9,186 nt of DNA from Nitrospirota bacterium. Lineage in GTDB: Bacteria > Nitrospirota > Nitrospiria > Nitrospirales > UBA8639. Shown one piece after another: positions 6,693 through 9,186 of this stretch (position 1 is the first letter of the stretch; every line of letters begins with the position of its first letter). A program made the translations under genes and the position numbers. Location of the stretch: the NCBI GenBank assembly GCA_003235785.1, contig QJYE01000284.1:1-9186 (forward strand). The letters run 5' to 3'. The notes under the pieces are model-generated. The model did not search any database and was not told the DNA's origin. It saw only the letters and a list, made by a program, of their open reading frames with translations.

Positions 6693-7340
6693 TTGAAAAA
6701 ACATACAACACTACATATGGGTCTCGTTGGAATCCTCTTACTCTACTTGATGACGTGCTGTGCGCCCGTCAAACAATTACCTAACCCTGACCAGGCGAAC
6801 GCTATTGAACAATTTCTCATCACTCAAGCCGTCGAATTGAGTCTCCATGATGAAAACGCCAGACCCGTTCCTCTCCCACCGGGAGAAACAGTCACATTGG
6901 ATGCCGCTGGATCTAAGGACGAGCAGCGCTTCCTCATTGGCGCAGTCGGCCAATGGTTGGGAGAGCAAGGATTACATATTCAATCGGAAGCGAAAGACGC
7001 TCACTATCGAATCCAAATTCTGGTCCAGTCTTTAGGAACCGAACAAAGCCAATCTTTATTTGGTATGCCACCGGTTCAGAGCGTGCTGATCCCTTTCGCG
7101 TTACCTGAAATTTCGTTGTATAAGGCCCAACGTCAAAACGGCTATACCCGTTTCCGTCTCGATATTTTTGAAACCACAACAGGCAAATTTATTCGATCCA
7201 CGCCATGGTTCCAGGCAACCACCTACTTTAATGAATATACCCTTTTATTTTTTATCGACTTTTACACCACGAATCTGGTCGGACCCTTTGAAGACTCCCC
7301 ATCCTCGTATGAAAATCAAGAACATCCTACAGATTACTAG
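6693..7340 (+). CDS. Predicted lipoprotein of unknown function
   Basis: Protein of 215 residues that I cannot assign to a named function. The N-terminus has a Lys-rich start (MKKHTT), a hydrophobic core (LVGILLLYLM) and a Cys pair at 22-23 that could form a lipobox (LMTC), giving a membrane-attached periplasmic or outer-membrane protein. The lipobox is imperfect, with Met and Thr before Cys. The mature part shows a helical ALEQ-like start (NAIEQFLITQAVELSL), a region with alternating polar and non-polar residues, and an aromatic-rich C-terminus (TPWFQATTYFNEYTLLFFIDFY) that could be amphipathic or membrane-associated. The start at TTG 6693 keeps the basic signal-peptide end; ATG 6717 is an alternative that would lose it. 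No clear ribosome site is seen. It lies 33 bp after the hydrolase and 60 bp before an AsmA-like gene, suggesting an envelope role. Confidence 0.75.
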   Translation: MKKHTTLHMGLVGILLLYLMTCCAPVKQLPNPDQANAIEQFLITQAVELSLHDENARPVPLPPGETVTLDAAGSKDEQRFLIGAVGQWLGEQGLHIQSEAKDAHYRIQILVQSLGTEQSQSLFGMPPVQSVLIPFALPEISLYKAQRQNGYTRFRLDIFETTTGKFIRSTPWFQATTYFNEYTLLFFIDFYTTNLVGPFEDSPSSYENQEHPTDY

Positions 7341-7400
7341 CCTTAGGCCTTGGTAAAGCATTCTCCTTCATGGTCAATCGTTTGTTAAGAAAGAACAGTC

Positions 7401-9186
7401 ATGGGCCTGACACGATTACGAAATATTCAATTGCCTTCCTGGCTTTCCTGGCTCGTGTGGTCCAGTGTGATCTGTGGATTTCTCGCGGTGGGATTTTCGA
7501 TCTTCGTCCTCACCGTCTTGTCAGACATCAGATGGGTGAAAGAATCCATGATTGACCGCCTGGAAGATACCATGGGTGGACCCATTCAGATTGAAACCCT
7601 GAACCTCAATCTCTTCCCCTCTCCCGAAGTCCACCTGGCGGGTGTAACGATCGAAATTCACGATCCAAACTATTTTGCCTTCCGCGCGAAACAGGTAGAG
7701 TTGGCCATCGGTTGGCGATCGCTTTGGGAAAGAAAATTAGTGGTCAGCCGAACCATGATCGACCAACCAACGTTATCCATTGGAGTGCCTCTGGTCACGA
7801 AACCTGACGAGCCCATCACCTGGCAATTTCCTGCTATACAGGAAATGACTATTCAAAACGGCCAACTCCATTTTTCCCAGATTTCCGAGAACGAAGAGCC
7901 TCTGACCCTTGATTGGGAAGCTATTCACGTGACCATCTCAGAACCGAGCCCTGAAGGACCCTCTGAAATTCGACTTTCAGCTCTGGTCCCGAACCCTCAG
8001 CCTTCCTCCACCCTCACCCTCAATGGAACGATTACACGACTCAGGGAAGATGATCCCTCCTCCACCCAAGAGAAACTATCCGGGCTTCCGTCCTTTGAAA
8101 TCCAGGGGCAACTTGACGTTTCACAATTTCATCTTGGCCGACTGGTCCAGTTTCTGAGGGGCCATGCCCTGGAAAAACCGATTCCCACACGAGCCAACTT
8201 GCATGGAAACGTCTCCTATACCTTTCAGAAAGACCATGACCGCCTCAACTATCGCAGCTTTGAAGTTTCCTTGGACGAATGGTCGTTTTCCGGTCAGGGC
8301 AGCATCGCAAATGTGCTCCATGAGTCCCCGTGGTTAACCGTTTCAGGAGCGACTCAACCCATTGCCATCGAACGGCTCCTGGATCTTGTGCCCCAGGACT
8401 GGGTGCCGGCACAATTCCGTTCTTTTCTCAAAGATCATCAAGTCGCTGGAACAATGGAACTACAGAGTGGATCTTTAGATGGGCCACTGGGCGGGAATGG
8501 GTCCTGGGAAGCGAAAGGCACCGTGGCTCTGCAAAGAGGACAATACCTTCCCGCCCCGGGCCAACCCCTTATGACCAATGTGGGCGCTACCGTCACCTTT
8601 GCTCCCTCTGTCGTTCAGATTTCTCAAGCCCGCGGTACTATCGCTCCGTTAACCATGACAGCCCCGGAAGCGACACTTGTCCTTGAAGGAGAGACCGTCA
8701 GACTGTCAGTTCCAACATTTCAGATTTCCGAGAAGGACTGGAACCTCAGCGGGACCGCTGGATTCACCAACAGCCCGAATGCACCACCTGCGCTGACGGT
8801 CTCGGGATCGGCCTTGCCGATCTCCATACAACGCCTTGCCAACATTCTACCTGAGCCATGGCGTCCTGTTTCCATTCACACCATGCTTACAGAACGAGAG
8901 ATTGATGGTGAAATGGAGTTGCTCACCGGCTCAGTAAATTGGAAAGGTGATGAAGCCAACACCTTAATGACGGAGGGGGTGCTCCGTGTTGCCAATGGAC
9001 AAGTCCTGGTGGATCCCAACCATCCTCCCCTGACTCATCTCGCAGGAGCAGTCGTCTTTGAATCCAATCTGGTCCGTCTATTAGATGTAGAAGGCAGGAT
9101 TGCCGATTCAAAGGTGTCCGTGGAAGAAGCGAGCCTGGAATGGAAGGAGTCGGATATTCTGGCGGATATACAGAGCAAGGGACTCT
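7401..9186 (+). CDS. AsmA-family inner-membrane-anchored periplasmic protein, 3' end outside the window
   Basis: An open frame of 595 codons without a stop up to the window edge, so the protein is partial at its C-terminus. Residues 15-40 are a hydrophobic anchor (SWLVWSSVICGFLAVGFSIF). Residues 48-130 (MIDRLEDTMGGPIQIETLNL, then LFPSPEVHLAGVTIEI and a block ending in DQPTLSIGVP) match the N-terminal region of AsmA-like proteins. The remainder is beta-rich and repetitive, as in AsmA, YhdP and TamB relatives, now viewed as bridge-like proteins that carry lipids between membranes; that role is family inference. Two related blocks of about 150 residues begin at residues 288 and 440. ATG 7401 is the first start after an in-frame stop at 7386-7388, with only a weak purine-rich stretch (AAGAAAGAA, 7387-7395) upstream. 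Family membership is fairly sure; assignment to a specific member is not. Confidence 0.88.
   Translation, partial: MGLTRLRNIQLPSWLSWLVWSSVICGFLAVGFSIFVLTVLSDIRWVKESMIDRLEDTMGGPIQIETLNLNLFPSPEVHLAGVTIEIHDPNYFAFRAKQVELAIGWRSLWERKLVVSRTMIDQPTLSIGVPLVTKPDEPITWQFPAIQEMTIQNGQLHFSQISENEEPLTLDWEAIHVTISEPSPEGPSEIRLSALVPNPQPSSTLTLNGTITRLREDDPSSTQEKLSGLPSFEIQGQLDVSQFHLGRLVQFLRGHALEKPIPTRANLHGNVSYTFQKDHDRLNYRSFEVSLDEWSFSGQGSIANVLHESPWLTVSGATQPIAIERLLDLVPQDWVPAQFRSFLKDHQVAGTMELQSGSLDGPLGGNGSWEAKGTVALQRGQYLPAPGQPLMTNVGATVTFAPSVVQISQARGTIAPLTMTAPEATLVLEGETVRLSVPTFQISEKDWNLSGTAGFTNSPNAPPALTVSGSALPISIQRLANILPEPWRPVSIHTMLTEREIDGEMELLTGSVNWKGDEANTLMTEGVLRVANGQVLVDPNHPPLTHLAGAVVFESNLVRLLDVEGRIADSKVSVEEASLEWKESDILADIQSKGL
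8262..8714 (+). repeat. Protein-level repeat, copy A, in the AsmA-like gene
   Basis: Residues 288-438 of the AsmA-like protein. Landmarks are W294 followed by SFSGQGS, then LTVSGATQPIAIERLLDLVP and a later VAGTMELQSGS. Copy B follows directly with the same order of landmarks. The repeat is visible in the protein but not obviously in the DNA, so it is an old duplication or a structural repeat and not recent tandem DNA. Confidence 0.65.
8718..9147 (+). repeat. Protein-level repeat, copy B, in the AsmA-like gene
   Basis: Residues 440-582 of the AsmA-like protein. W447 followed by NLSGTAG, then LTVSGSALPISIQRLANILP and IDGEMELLTGS correspond to the landmarks of copy A at an offset of about 153 residues. 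The copy ends close to the window edge, so further copies may lie outside. Confidence 0.65.

Noticed and set aside
7341..7400. GC-rich inverted-looking sequence CCTTAGGCCTTGG after the lipoprotein gene as a terminator.
   Set aside because: The arms pair over only three or four bases with almost no loop, and no run of T follows.
1..9186. Mobile elements, CRISPR arrays, toxin-antitoxin or other defence systems.
   Set aside because: No transposase, integrase, direct-repeat array, terminal inverted repeat or defence-type domain was seen; the genes are evenly composed housekeeping or envelope types.

Overview
The window is a tightly packed stretch of bacterial chromosome with every recognisable gene on the + strand. 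The encoded envelope functions (a predicted lipoprotein and an AsmA-type anchored protein) and a close RimK homologue point to a diderm (Gram-negative type) bacterium. Base composition looks close to 50% GC. The gene style reminds me of Nitrospira-like bacteria, but that is an impression and not a demonstrated assignment. I see no mobile element, phage gene, tRNA, rRNA or CRISPR array, and no convincing promoter or intrinsic terminator.

Region 1 (75-4167) concerns membrane ion handling. It holds a small MscS-type channel-like protein with a truncated C-terminus, a soluble MgtE-like protein with the MgtE_N and CBS domains but no channel, a full-length MgtE Mg2+ channel, and a CNNM/DUF21 membrane protein of the Mg2+/Co2+ transport group. 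The first three are separated by 4 bp or overlap by 4 bp. The CNNM gene has no good ribosome site of its own but follows a 9-codon minicistron that ends on its start codon.

Region 2 (4234-6659) is a three-gene set: a small retropepsin-like protease (COG4067/PF05618 type), RimK (ATP-grasp ligase that adds glutamate to the C-terminus of ribosomal protein S6), and an aspartoacylase/succinylglutamate-desuccinylase-type zinc hydrolase. The rimK and hydrolase reading frames overlap by 8 bp. The set reads as one enzyme that adds residues and two hydrolases that could remove them.

Region 3 (6693-9186) encodes a predicted lipoprotein of unknown function and the first 595 codons of a large AsmA-like, inner-membrane-anchored periplasmic protein that runs off the right edge. 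That protein contains two copies of a repeat of about 150 residues.

All gaps between genes are 66 bp or less, so the window may be one or a few transcripts. Mg2+ transport next to ribosomal-protein modification is suggestive, because ribosomes are the main Mg2+ reservoir of a cell, but a functional link is inference only.
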